NCBI RefSeq assembly: GCF_027887165.1 | Contig: NC_077227.1 | Span: 543,239,189-543,303,188, forward strand | Length of the DNA stretch: 64,000 nt | Direction of reading: 5' to 3' | Origin: Monodelphis domestica | Taxonomy: Eukaryota; Chordata; Mammalia; Didelphimorphia; Didelphidae | Shown here: piece by piece, positions 43,660 to 53,960 of the stretch | Layout: every line of letters begins with the position of its first letter | Numbering within the stretch: position 1 is the first letter of the stretch | The notes under the pieces: generated by a model | What the model saw: the letters and a program-made list of their open reading frames with translations, nothing else | The model's database searches: none | What the model was told of the DNA's origin: nothing | Position numbers and translations under genes: made by a program

Positions 43660-44660
43660 TACACCTGTTTTTTGCTCATGACTTGCCTTCTTATTGAATT
43701 ACATTATGATTCATAAATTAAATTTCTATTGAAAAATAACTCTAAAATGTCACAGAAATTTATAAACTTTTAGGACTCTGGAAAGCCACTTAAAATTATA
43801 TATTTAACCAATATGTCCAACAATTTAATTATAAAACATTAGCACTCAGTAAGTCAGTTATGAAGTATTCCCCTTCCACCTTTTTGTTTTCCTTCTGACT
43901 ACAAGATGTTCCCTAGTGTAATACCCAGAACTGTCAAGTCCTTGTTAAGGTAAATGAGGAATGGAAAGATTTTTGGACTTAGGAATTCAAGGAATGTGGT
44001 TCAAATCCAATCTCCTGAATTCTTGGGCAAGTCACAGTTATTCAAGATCTTAGTTGACTGAAATAATGTGTGGATCTATGTGATGATTGAATAAAATAAT
44101 CTATAAAGTATTCTAAACTTTTATTTCTCAGTCTAAAAAACAACTGGGGAATATTCAAAGAAGTATAAATCCTACATTGAAAAGAATTATTATAGAAGTT
44201 GAAAATCACATGGCCTTATTTGTTTCACATGTTTAATTCCTGGTGAGATTTGAAGTATGGACAACTGAGTTCTTCTCCAGGTGTGCTGCTTCACAAATTG
44301 TTTACATCTTTCTTCCCTTCCTGATACTGGAAAAGCAAATTAATTCAGGCTGATTTTTTTCCCTCAGTGAACTAGAATGACCTGACTATTCACTGTGTCA
44401 CTATCCTAACTTAGATAACCTATTGATAACCCGTAATAGGTCAAAAATATCTAAATTCCCAAATGTTAGGGAACAGTCTAAATCTAATACTTCAAGGATC
44501 CCAGGTATACAATGCCTTAATAGACTATCCCCATGAGCTGCCTGCTTATATGTTTTTTCATGTTGCAGCCAAGTCGGTGGACAATCTATCCAAAACGAGC
44601 TGGTATCTTCTTCAGTCCAGTGACATAATGCTCATTGCCAAGACTGTATTTAAAACCTTT
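43660..44660. other. Mostly unassigned, with a MIR-type fragment at 43970-44140
   Basis: The fragment reads TTGGACTTAGGAATTCAAGG, CTTGGGCAAGTCACAG and TGTGATGATTGAATAAAATAATCTATAAAGTATTC. The rest has no recognised feature. Confidence 0.4.
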
Positions 44661-44663
44661 CCA

Positions 44664-44860
44664 TGTGGCAGCTAGGTAACTCAGTGGATTGAGAGGCAGT
44701 CTCAGAAATGAGAGAATTGAGATCAAATCTTACCTCATATTTCCTGGGCAAGTTGCTTAACCCCAATTGCCTAGCTCTTATCTCTCTTGGAACAGTATTA
44801 ATTCTAAGAAGGAAAGTAAGAGATTTTTGTTTGTTTGTTTGTTTGTTTTAACATGGGAAC
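44664..44860 (+). repeat. tRNA-derived SINE with (TTTG)n tail
   Basis: GGCAGCTAGGTAACTCAGTGGATTGAGAGGCAG, GGGCAAGTTGCTTAACCCCAATTGCCTAGCTC, TCTTGGAACAGTATTAATTCTAAG, AAGTAAGAGATTTTTG, then five TTTG units to about 44850. Confidence 0.8.
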
Positions 44861-45076
44861 CAGTGTAACCTCACACTCTAATAAGATCAAAACATTATTT
44901 GTGGATGGTGTAAAGTTTAATGACATTTTTTTCAGTCAAACACAAGAGATGATAGTTATCAGGAGACATTTTAATTAACTTTTTAATTTTTAAATATTTT
45001 TATATATTTGACAAAAGGAGATCATATCAAATAGGACTATGAAGGGGAAATCTTGGGTTCCAATGTCATCCCCTCA

Positions 45077-45190
45077 GGGGCAGAGCCAAGATGGCAGCTT
45101 AGTAACATTGAAACCTGAAACCACTCTGACAAATCCTTCCAAACCAATCTTTAAAAGGCAACTCAAAATGACAGGAACCAGTGTCATCTC
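45077..45190 (+). mobile_element. Orphan L1 5' UTR fragment
   Basis: GGGGCAGAGCCAAGATGGCAGC is the start of marsupial L1 5' UTRs. It is followed by ACTCTGACAAATCCTTCCAAACC and TCTTTAAAAGGCAACTCAAAATGACAGG, matching the next part. AAGATGGC at 45088-45095 is the YY1-type motif that positions L1 transcription. Only about 110 bp survive and no ORF1 follows. The 79-codon frame here is not a gene. Confidence 0.65.
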
Positions 45191-45261
45191 TTTTACTTTA
45201 AAAGCCCTCAGTTCTCAGGAAAGGCACTCTCTGAACCTCAGTGTTCTCAGCTGTACAAGGA

Positions 45262-45525
45262 TAGATAATAATCAATAATAATAGGTCTCATATATATATA
45301 TATATAAATATATATAAAGTGCTCTAATGGTTGTGATATATTTGACATTTATTATTTCATTTTGTCCTTACAATGATGTGTGACTGTATTCTCCATTCTT
45401 ATAAGTGGGAAAACAGAGAATTAGAAAGGGTAAGTGGTTTACTGAGGGTAAAACAGATGGTATTTGAGGAGAGATTTGAACCCAAGTCTTCTTAATTTCA
45501 AATCCAATGATCTATCCACTGTCTT
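45262..45525 (-). repeat. MIR/THER-type SINE, minus strand, with (TA)n at 45290-45317
   Basis: ATAATAATCAATAATAATAGG, a TA microsatellite, AAGTGCTCTAATGGTTGTGATATATTTGACATTTATTATTTCATTTTGTCCTTAC, ATAAGTGGGAAAACAGAG, GATTTGAACCCAAGTCTTC and CAATGATCTATCCACTG in the reverse-oriented order. Confidence 0.7.
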
Positions 45526-46480
45526 TGTAGATTGGAAGGGTGACAAAAAGGATGTATTTTCTTGGTTTTTCCTCTAGTTTCAGGAAAGGTATTTTTTACT
45601 TAGTGGGTAGTTACTGAATAAGTAAAGATTTTTTTTACTTCTACCTACATGTTGTGAAAATAAAATGACATGGTAAATGTGAAAATGCTTTGTAAATGGT
45701 GGAATACAAGTAGGAAGGATTATTATTGATCAATGGTTGCCAGTTAGAAGATGGACTATTCATCAAGCATGTTCTCAGTTGCACTCCATCTTTCTCAGTA
45801 AGGCCATAGAGTTTATGAAGACTTAAGCAAAAGAATTATCTGAGGCAAAATTGATAAGAAGATCATTTTGACTCAACTTGACAAATATTAAATAAGTTAT
45901 TTCTATAATGCACCAGGCCATGTACTGAGGTAACTAAGGTAAATGACTCAGTTTTTGCCTTCAAGATCCTTATAGTCTAGTAATGTTGATAAAACACAAA
46001 GAACTATAAAATGAGATGTCATAAAAACATAAGGAAAGAAAAGATGCTTTTGTAGTTCCTAGGAGAGAAAGGTTGTTTCTAATTTGGGAGAATGAGGAAT
46101 GGCTTCTTGGGGGAAGTAGTATTTCAAATGAGAATTGGAAATAGCAAGAAATTTATTTAGCTGTGGAGAGAAATGTAGAACAATCCAGATGCAGAAAAGA
46201 TGTATATACAAAGGCACAGAGGTAAGAAATTATTGAATATTACTAAAACAGTTTGACTAGAATGTAGAATACATAGAGTAGAATAGAGAGTAGTAGGAAA
46301 AGATAGGTTTGAGGCAGATTTTGTAGGGTTTTAGATGCTAAGCTAAAGAGTATATATTTTACATAGTAGACTCTAGGAAGCAAACAACGTTGCTGAAACA
46401 AGAAAAATATTATCTAAGCAGTTCATAATTTAAAATTATTAGATCTTCCTGTATAGGATAGATTGAGGGCTGTGAACTTT
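45526..46480 (+). repeat. MIR-type tail and long copy of the AGCATTTATTA... repeat
   Basis: 45650-45725 is a MIR-type tail (AAAATGACATGGTAAATGTGAAAATGCTTTGTAAATGG). 45880-46400 follows the longer form of the unnamed repeat: TGCACCAGGCCATGTACTGAGG, TTTTTGCCTTCAAGATCCTTATAG, GAATGGCTTCTTGGGGGAAG, ATGCAGAAAAGATGTATATACAAAGGCACAGAGGTAAG, and GCAGATTTTGTAGGGTTTTAGATGC. Confidence 0.55.
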
Positions 46481-46729
46481 CAAAAATTGCTCATTTAAGT
46501 TTTAGTTTCCTTTGTAATAAATTGCATTTTCCTTTATGCATTTGAAATCATTATTGTAAGGAGGGATCAATAGGTATCCCTAGACTGCCAAAGAAAAGTC
46601 AGGAATACCTTGGGCTAGAGAGTAGAAGACAATTTAGGACACTAGTTAGGATAGTCCAGTGGAAGTAGAAAATTTAATTCTGTAAGAACTCTTAGAAACC
46701 ATGCAGTCAATTTAAAATATCACTCTATT
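46481..46729. other. Unassigned sequence
   Basis: No recognised feature. Confidence 0.4.
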
Positions 46730-46865
46730 GCAAACATGAATAGCATGAAAATAAGTCTTGAACAATGATATACGTATAACCCTAGTGGAATTACTTGTCA
46801 GCTCCAGGAGAGGGGATGTCAGGGGGGGGGGGGAGAAGAACATTCTAAATAAATAAATACATGAG
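46730..46865 (+). mobile_element. L1 3' UTR fragment with G12 run
   Basis: CTTGAACAATGATATACGTATAACCCTAGTGGAATTACTTGTCAGCTCC, GAGGGGATGTC, a run of 12 G at 46822-46833, then ACATTCTAAATAAATAAATAC. This parallels the 3' UTR at 35860-36000. The G run corresponds to the G-rich part of L1 3' UTRs. Confidence 0.65.
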
Positions 46866-47360
46866 GAAAGAAAGAAAGAAACCATTCAGCCAGACACATC
46901 CAGTTTGCTTATAGAACTAAGTACTAAGAAAGGAAATGATTTGCTCAAATTCACAGTAAGGAGATCTAAGATTTGAATCCAGGTCCTATGCTTACAAATC
47001 CAGTGTTCTTTCCAATCTAACACAGGGACTTATCCAATGAAGTTCATCTGACCCTGAGTTATGGTCTTTCCTGACAATTCTCTCCATCTCCCTACCCCTC
47101 AAAGGGAAAAGGGTACTTGGCAGATATTATTGCCTTTATCCTCACAATCACTTTAAAAGATAATGGTAACAAGGAAAATCAATCTCATTTTACAGATGGG
47201 AGAAACTGGAGCTGCAATCTTTCCACTTGACTGTGCTGACTCATCAGCACTGCTTAATGGTTCCATGTCTCACCCCCCTCCCACAGTGTGGTTTCTTCTG
47301 TTTCATGGAAACGGAAAGGTCAGGCCACAGAAAGGTAGGGAAGAAGAAGAGGTGAGGGAA
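46866..47360 (-). repeat. MIR/THER-type SINE (46905-47035), otherwise unassigned
   Basis: AGAAAGGAAATGATTTGCTCAAATTCACAGTAAGG, TTTGAATCCAGGTCCTATGC and AATCCAGTGTTCTTTCC mark the SINE. A second trace at 47120-47210 (ATTATTGCCTTTATCCTCACAATCACTTTAAAAG, TTTTACAGATGGGAGAAACTGG) is also minus. Confidence 0.55.
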
Positions 47361-47605
47361 TAATATAATATAATATAATATAATATAATATAATATAATA
47401 TAATATAATATAATATAATATAATATAATATAATATAATATAATATAATATAATATAATATAATATAATATAATATAATATAATATAATATAATATAATA
47501 TAATATAATATGATATGATATGATATGATATGATATGATATGATGTAGATGTGATATGATATGATATAATTTAATATAATGTTATGTAATGTAATATAAT
47601 ATATA
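47361..47605. repeat. (TAATA)30 pentanucleotide array grading into (TGATA)n
   Basis: 47361-47510 is 150 bp of perfect TAATA, 30 copies with no interruption. 47511-47540 is six perfect TGATA units, then imperfect TGATA/TAATA units run to about 47605. Perfection over 30 copies implies recent expansion, and the TGATA block is a separately amplified variant. Confidence 0.95.
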
Positions 47606-47878
47606 TTTAAGGAGAAAAGGAGAGATAAAGAAATGGGGAAGATTGTTGAGGAGAAAGAGAAAAAAGGGGGAAAAGAAAAAACAGCAGAGAAAAATGGAAA
47701 ATTGGATGATAAGGGAAAAGGGATGTAAGAGAAAAGGAAAAAGAAAATGAAAGAATAAAAAGAAAGTAATTAAGAACAAGGGAAAGTCAAGGAGAGATTT
47801 TTAGAAAGAAGAAAAGAGAGGAGCCCAAAGGAGAGGAAAGAAAAGAGGAAACGGAAAAGAGAAAATGTAAAAAGACAT
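47606..47878. repeat. Polypurine tract
   Basis: For about 270 bp the plus strand is almost all A and G (GGAGAAAAGGAGAGATAAAG, GAGAAAGAGAAAAAAGGGGG and similar), with only isolated pyrimidines. The minus-strand frame at 47582-47779 is a Phe/Leu/Ser artefact of this bias. Confidence 0.85.
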
Positions 47879-48554
47879 TTGATTACTTTTCTTGTTGCCC
47901 AGACCCAAAGAACACTTAACCTCCTCTACAAATTTATAGAATTTAAGGAAGTTCTTGATTCACAAAGTCTGAGTAAATTAGATGGGGAAGTATCTTACCT
48001 TCTCCCACATCCTACCCCACTTTGCAAATTCCTCTGGCCAGGCACTATCAAACTGCAGGTGGATATTATCAATGCTCTTGGTCAAAATATCAAATTCTCA
48101 TTAAGCCTGGATGTAATGAACTACATCATTGATAATGGTGACATTATTATCCTTCTTTAAAAAGGAAGGCAAGTAAGTATAGAAACTATCCATTGAAATC
48201 CTGTCCTCTCTTGAAAAAACCAAAGCAAACAGTTTCATGGATTTCGGTTATACCAGTTATATGTGGTATGTCTGACTTTTCACATTTATCATTACATTAG
48301 TTCTTCAGAATGACATCAGAAGTGTAGGTTTCTTTCTCCATTTGACAGATGAAGAAACTGAGCCTGAGAAAGGATAAATAATTTCTATCACAATTTACAC
48401 AAATAGTCAGACCTCCCAAATCTCAGGCACTTCTCCTGCCACAAGACAATGCTCTCCAAGGTCTTATACCTCCTTAAATACTTCAAAGATCTGAAATTTA
48501 ATCAATATGTATGTTAATTCCACTAACACAGATCGTATTCCTTTTAATAATAAT
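47879..48554. other. Mostly unassigned, with a MIR-type SINE at 48280-48440
   Basis: The SINE (minus) has CTTTCTCCATTTGACAGATGAAGAAACTGAGCC and CAGACCTCCCAAATCTCAGGC. A 93-codon plus frame at 47879-48160 (ITFLVAQTQRTLNLLYKF, then SYLLPHPTPL) has no recognised domain, no splice context and starts at the end of the purine tract, so I do not support it as a gene. Confidence 0.4.
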
Positions 48555-48770
48555 AATAGTTGTATCTCCCTTCTCTACAGAGGTTTTGGGGATGGAGTAT
48601 AGGTTTGAAGACTGCATATATTTCTTCATTGAGCAGATGTTTTTGTTATTTTTACCCTCTACTTTTTTCGTCTTGTTAAAAAGAGATGCTCCCTAAATGG
48701 AAGAGGGAGTGTAATAAGTCATGTTAGGAGATGTTGGTAATAAAAATATTTTAAATCAATTTTTAAAAAT
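48555..48770 (+). mobile_element. L1 3' UTR fragment
   Basis: TACAGAGGTTTTGGGGATGGAGTATAGG, ACTGCATATATTTCTTC, AGAGATGCTCCCTAAATGGAAGAGGGAG and TTGGTAATAAAAATATTTTAAATC resemble the older L1 3' UTR at 8.8-9.0 kb. Confidence 0.45.
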
Positions 48771-48819
48771 TAATGAAACCTAATAGATAACATAGTTTAA
48801 ATACTTCTGTAAGTTTTTT

Positions 48820-49005
48820 TTTTTAAGATTGCAAGGCACAAGAGTTTTTCTATCATCAATCCTTTGAGCTAGGTACCAAACAGGTATTAATATTGCTACT
48901 TTATGAATGAGGTAATTGAAGGCCAAAGAAATAAAACACATTGCCCTAGATCACACAGCTACTTAAGGTGAACCTGGAGTCATCTGATGGCAGAAAAATT
49001 CTTCA
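48820..49005 (-). repeat. MIR/THER-type SINE, minus strand
   Basis: AAGATTGCAAGGCACAAGAG, CAATCCTTTGAGCTAGGTACC, TACTTTATGAATGAGGTAATTGAAGG, CATTGCCCTAGATCACACAGCTACTTAAGG. Confidence 0.65.
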
Positions 49006-49779
49006 TCTTGTGACTCATCTTCTGCTGCTGAACCTTTGTAAACCTGGCTAGATCACTCCTTGTGTGACAGAAACAGTTTATCTCTAGGTATATAGGAGAA
49101 GCTTTCCAGATGGGCAAGATCTGTTCGAGCTTGGGTTTTGGTGGTGTAGCCAACCAGGTATCATTTCTATATAATGAATGAGGAGTTAACAGAGGAAGAT
49201 ATATTTCATATATCTAGAAAAACAGCTTATACCAGAAGTAATTAGGAGAGTTGCCTCAGATTGGATTGTTTTTTTAAAAAACATATTGAACTTCTAATAA
49301 ACCTATTCTGCTCACTGTTGTGAAAAGCCATCTTTTTTAACACCAATATTCTTCCAAAGAAATGGCACTAAATGGAAAAAGGGCAGAAGGAAAAGCTAAA
49401 CTAAACCTAGTATAAATAGATAATGTACATTCTGGAGGCAGGCAACAAAATTATGTGAGTGCTGGGGTAACAATTCACAAGGTATCTGAAAGGGAGGGAA
49501 AGATCCCAGAGGAGTAAAGGAGGGGATCTCAGCTTTTATTAATACTGAAATTAGAAATTAAATGAAAAGAGGGATTCAGAGAACACTGACCATTACTAAT
49601 TTACTTGTCTACTTTCTACTATAATAGGATACATATGATCTGTTATAAATATGTAATAAATTATAATAAATATGCTTATCCAAGAGGAACAAAATTTCAC
49701 ATTAGTTATGTCCAAAAATCTAGGTCTCATTCTTTCCCCCCTACCTCTTATTCCCTAAGAAGGAAGGTAATATAATGTA
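49006..49779. other. Unassigned sequence
   Basis: No recognised repeat or supported coding region. Confidence 0.4.
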
Positions 49780-49783
49780 GGTT

Positions 49784-50410
49784 TGTAAAAAGGATTTTCT
49801 TAATCTCTCTGAGACTCTGTCTCCTTAAGAGGCTAGAGAGCAGGATTTCTAAGTAGATCAGAACTGACAGGAGTCAGTGAGCCAGAGCTGAAGATTCTGT
49901 TACCAGAGAGACCAGGACTGAGGAGAGGAAGTGAACAGCCCTCTGACAGGAAGTTGGGGGGGCAGTTGGTCAGTGAGGAGAGAAAGGAAGCAGATGTTGA
50001 CAGTTCGGGGTCTTTGGCTTCTGGGTTCTCTAGAGAGCAGGAGGTCGGTCTCTGAGGCAAGGATCTGTTGGTAGTTGGCTACTGACAGTTGGGCTGCCAT
50101 AGAAAACTGATTGAAGGAGTGAGCGAGTGGTGGCTGTCTATTATTTTAGGGAGTTAGTGAATTATTTATAGATAGAGTAGGGTAGATAGGCCTGGTATGC
50201 CATGAAGAAAAAAAAAAAAACTGTCCTCAGAACACAGAGAGAGGTTTAGGAAATTTTAGGTAGTATTAGGAATTTTAGGTATATTTATTGGGCATAAGAC
50301 TAATAATCTCTTTCCTCTTTTCTATCTTTCTATCTATACTTCTTTCTTAAACAAAGTTTCTGTTAAACTGCTCTTCTCACTTTGTCAAACTCCTTAATTT
50401 AATCCTTACA
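49784..50410. mobile_element. Solo LTR, 627 bp, target duplication GGTT
   Basis: Begins TGTAAAAAGGATTTTC and ends TTTAATCCTTACA, giving TGTAA...TTACA inverted ends. GGTT lies before (49780-49783) and after (50411-50414). The interior has a GA-rich part with repeated AGAGAGCAGG and CTGACAGG motifs and a pyrimidine-rich final 130 bp (CTTTCCTCTTTTCTATCTTTC), as in many U5 regions. No retroviral coding sequence adjoins it. The minus-strand frames at 49833-50100 are artefacts of the GA-rich part. Confidence 0.8.
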
Positions 50411-50414
50411 GGTT

Positions 50415-51005
50415 TATATTATATTTATATTATCATATAAAACATTTCCGTATTTGTCATGTTGGAAAACAACACACATATTGCTTATATCAGAGAAAAA
50501 TTAATAAAGGAAATAATGAGTGGCATATTTCAGTCTTCATTAAGACTTTATCTGTTCTTTCTGTGGTGGTGGATGTCTCTTTTTTTTTTTTTTAAACCAT
50601 GATTCCCTTAGAGTTGTCCTGGTTCCTTACCTTGTTAATAATTGTCAAGTCATTCACAGTTGATCATTAAACATTATTGTTGTTACTGTGTACAACGTTT
50701 TTCTGGTTCTATTCTTTTCACTTTGTATCACTTCATACAACTTCTTTTGTAATCATCTTATTTGTCATTTTTGTATGCCATGATAGTATTACATTATAAT
50801 AATTTAGCACAACTTGTTGAGACATTTGTCATCTGATGGACATTGCTTCAACTTCTAGTTCTTTGCTCCCACCAAAAAAAGAGATGCTTTAAATATTTTA
50901 AAACATATGCTTTCTTTTCCTTTTTACTTGATCAACTTATGAAATAAACCTAATAGTGGTATTGCTGGATCAAAAGATATACATAATTTTATAACTTTTC
51001 ACATG
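50415..51005 (-). mobile_element. L1 3' region, minus strand (from about 50580)
   Basis: In antisense: GTACAACGTTTTTCTGGTTCTATTCTTTTCACTTTGTATCACTTCATAC, CCATGATAGTATTACATTATAATAATTTAGC, ACTTCTAGTTCTTTGCTCCCACC, AGATGCTTTAAATATTTTAAAACATATG, ACCTAATAGTGGTATTGCTGGATCAAAAGATATACATAATTTTATAAC. Older and more diverged than the L1 at 33.6 kb. A T-run at 50580-50594 may be its tail. Confidence 0.75.
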
Positions 51006-51084
51006 ATTCTAGATTTTTCTTTATTGTAAATTATTATAAATTTTGACTATTCCAGATATTTTAATAAGAATTCTTTGCAATGCA

Positions 51085-51944
51085 TTTAAATTCCAGTTTG
51101 TGAGGGAAAACTCCATTAGAGTGTGGGAGAATACAGAATGTAATTAGCCCTGGAGCTGAGGACTTTCTTGATCTTGGGCAGGATCTGAGAATCCAACACT
51201 TTCTGCTCAGCCTTACATTGCTCTGTAATCTTGTATTTCTCTTTTTCTGGATCAAAAATCTCTCCTTGGGGTTTAAGTTTACACACCCTCTTCTTCTTGA
51301 AGTAAGTATCAATAATATGATTTGGAATTTTTACACCAGAAAGGATAACCTTGGTAGAAGTGACAATGGCAAATTTCTGATGGGTCCTTCACAGAGGAAC
51401 ATTGTTGATGGTCAAAGGTCCAGTGACCAGTAGGGAGCCACTTTTCAGCTGCTTCAGGAAAACTACTCACTTGCCCCTGTGGCAGCCAGTGAGAATGATC
51501 AGAACTGTTCCTGGGGTGTTGCTAGACAGGAATCTCCTAATATGCTGGCTGAAGGTTTTGTTTTTTTTTTGCCATGACTTAGCAGCTTTCTAGGCACATC
51601 CTCAGTAGGGTACTAACTAAGCATTTTCCAAATCTTTATCACACTGGTTTTTCCATTCTTATCACCACCTACTGCCTTTGAGATAGTAGCAGGCACCTTC
51701 ACTTTCTTTTTCCTTTCGATACCAGTTTTTGGTGCAGCATATTTTTGCTTGTTCATGACTCAATACATGGCAGACCTTGAGTACCTTCCAATCCCTTAAG
51801 CCAGAACTGGGTTCTGGCTGCAATGCTTTTGAAGCTTTTTCATGACCTTTTCAGCCACATCTTCCTTTTTGTTCTTTCTTTCCTTCTTTTCCTTTTCAAC
51901 CTTTTTTTTTCCTTTTGGTTGTTCTGGGTATTTTTATCCTCCAT
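51085..51944 (-). pseudogene. RPL6P: RPL6 processed pseudogene
   Basis: An intronless, nearly full-length copy of ribosomal protein L6 (60S subunit). On the minus strand it begins ATGGAGGAT at 51944 and runs to about 51085. The length, about 860 nt, fits the roughly 288-residue parent. In order I read Lys-rich N-terminal text, NPVL...GLEGTQ-type sequence for the arginine/tyrosine region, [68 protein letters not shown] then a stop in place of Arg, [46 protein letters not shown] and [13 protein letters not shown]. Stops, an A-run frameshift and missing residues disable it. No poly-A tail is clear at the 3' side. No introns and no neighbouring ribosomal genes fit retrotransposition by L1. The symbol is generic. 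Confidence 0.9.
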
Positions 51945-52717
51945 TTTTAGAGACAGGGAAGAAATATTGCTAATTAGTTTTAAAACTTTTAATTCAGTAA
52001 GGCAAAAATGCTACCTTAAAAGCCCTTTTCCAGCAAAGTACTGTCTTTCAATAAAACAAGATCAACCAACATTCCTTGAAAGATATAGCAAAGGAGAATT
52101 TTAGGAAAGAACCCTCCAATTATCTATATGAGGTAAATTTTAGGGGCAGGGAGATATGATCATCAAACTTGGTCACTATAATCATGAAGATATAACAAAT
52201 TGCCAATTATAGAGGCATTTGCTATGAATTTTGAGATCCTCCAAATAATGTTTGCATATGACATCATATCATTGCATCAAACCAAGATCACTAAACAGAC
52301 TTCTTGAGATTTGTAGGCATTCAAAAGAATTAGGCAGAAAGATATAAAGAAGAAAAATCAATTAAATATCTATATTACAATGCAATTAGATGGACATCAT
52401 TTAGAGTTCATATATCATTATATTTATCATGGACAGACAATGTAAATGGGCAATAAGCGAATTGTGCCTAGGTTTAAATGAGAAGAGAGTGGGCTGGGTG
52501 TCCACAAAAAAAAATAGATTTCCTTCAGTGCTTCTAAAATTCTCAGGGAAATAAAAGCCGTTCTATCTAGTATCAATATTTGATCAGGAATATCTGTGAG
52601 TCATGTAAAACTATTGGTTTTGAAGAATTGATGAGAATCATAGTGAGGTCCATGAGCAGTCTATAATCCAGAAAAGCTAAGAAGTTCTAAAGAAGAAGAA
52701 TAAAGAAGGATGTCATC
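51945..52717. other. Unassigned AT-rich sequence
   Basis: No recognised repeat or coding region. The 93-codon plus frame at 51823-52104 begins inside the RPL6 pseudogene and is a shadow of its antisense. Confidence 0.45.
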
Positions 52718-52730
52718 AGTAAAGAATTTC

Positions 52731-52938
52731 TTTTTTTTTAAACCCTTACCTTCCATCTTAGAATCAACACTGGGTATTTGTTCCAAGGCAAAATAGTGCT
52801 AAGGGCTAGGCAATGAGGGTTAAGTAACTTACCCAGGGTCACATGTCTAAGAAGTGTCTGAGGTCACATTTGAACCCAGGACCTCCCATCTCTGGACCTG
52901 ACTCTCAATTTACTGAGTCACTTAGCTGCCCCCTCCCC
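52731..52938 (-). repeat. tRNA-derived SINE, near full length, minus strand
   Basis: AAACCCTTACCTTCCATCTTAGAATC, AGGGCTAGGCAATGAGGGTTAAG, CCCAGGGTCACATGTCTAAGAAGTGTCTGAGG, GAACCCAGGACCTCCCATCTCTGG, TGAGTCACTTAGCTGCCCCC. AGTAAAGAATTTC (52718-52730) and AATAAAGAGTTTC (52939-52951) are a target duplication with two mismatches. Confidence 0.9.
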
Positions 52939-52951
52939 AATAAAGAGTTTC

Positions 52952-53585
52952 TAAAGAAATGCTTCAAAGAAAATTTTAGCTGGCCAGGTGGCAAAAGTGA
53001 ACAGCAATCAGTGGACATTCTATGTGTTTCTTCTACATCCTCATGATGTCAATAGAAAGGAAGGACGATCATTAAGACAATGGGCATGGTAAGAGCATGG
53101 ATGAGTCCCACAGGATAGACAGACATGGAAAAGTTAAGATCTTAATCATTAGAAGGAAAATCTTGCTAGATGAAATAATAGATTTGGGGTGTTTTCTCCT
53201 AAAAATATTCTACTGCTTTGAATCATGGAATAATATAACTAGAATTACTATAGTTGTAAATGATCCTAAGGGCAATGGAAGGATGAATAGTAGGCAGAAA
53301 CAGGCTATACATATTACTGCTGATGACTTGCATGAAGAAGTGCCATGAAAGCCATTATCCTAAGCTTCTGCTACTGTAAAACTTTAGGAGTTAATCATGG
53401 TGCAAGGTTGAGGGAATAATTAATGGATATCCCAAGCATTTTACCCATCAAATATTAGAAACACCAATAGAATCTCCCCAGAACAATAGATAGGGTCTCT
53501 ATGCAGGATTTGTGGATAGAAATGGGTAAGGATGAGGGGAACATGATTGAACTGTGATGAAAAATAAAAGGAAACAAAAGAGCTT
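52952..53585. other. Unassigned sequence
   Basis: No named repeat. The 83-codon frame at 53097-53348 (DESHRIDRHGKVKILIIRRK, then CFESWNNITRITIV) has no domain I recognise, and I treat it as noncoding. Confidence 0.4.
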
Positions 53586-53589
53586 ACCT

Positions 53590-53960
53590 GTTCCTAAAAT
53601 CATGAATCTAAAATGAAAGTTATCTTTGAGGTCATGTATTCTAACTCATTCCATTTAAGATGAAGGAACTGAGATTCAGAGAAGTTATATAATTACTTCT
53701 GGATCAATATCACAAAAAAAAAAAAACAAGTGACAAAACCAGAACTTGATATGACTCAACTCTAAGTCTCACAATTTTTATACTATATCTGATGGTTTGA
53801 ATCATAAATTTAGATATGGAAGAAAATTATGAGACCATCTAGTTTAACACTCTCATTTGACAGATGAGGAAACTAATTCTCAAAGAAGTGAAGTTCAAGA
53901 TCATGAACAGAATAAGAAAGGGAGTTGATGCTCAAACCCCCAATTTGACACAAACTCCAT
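53590..53960 (+). repeat. Two MIR/THER-type fragments in tandem
   Basis: 53590-53745 (GAGGTCATGTATTCTAACTCATTCC, AGATGAAGGAACTGAGATTCAGAG) and 53790-53925 (ATGAGACCATCTAGTTTAACACTCTCATTTGACAGATGAGGAAACTAATTC) follow the family order twice. An A12 run separates them at about 53715-53726. Confidence 0.65.

Noticed and set aside
47361..47605. Candidate centromeric or telomeric satellite
   Set aside because: A single short 5-bp array without higher-order units; a microsatellite expansion explains it.
51402..52104. Plus-strand frames at 51402-51593 and 51823-52104
   Set aside because: Antisense shadows of the RPL6 retropseudogene.
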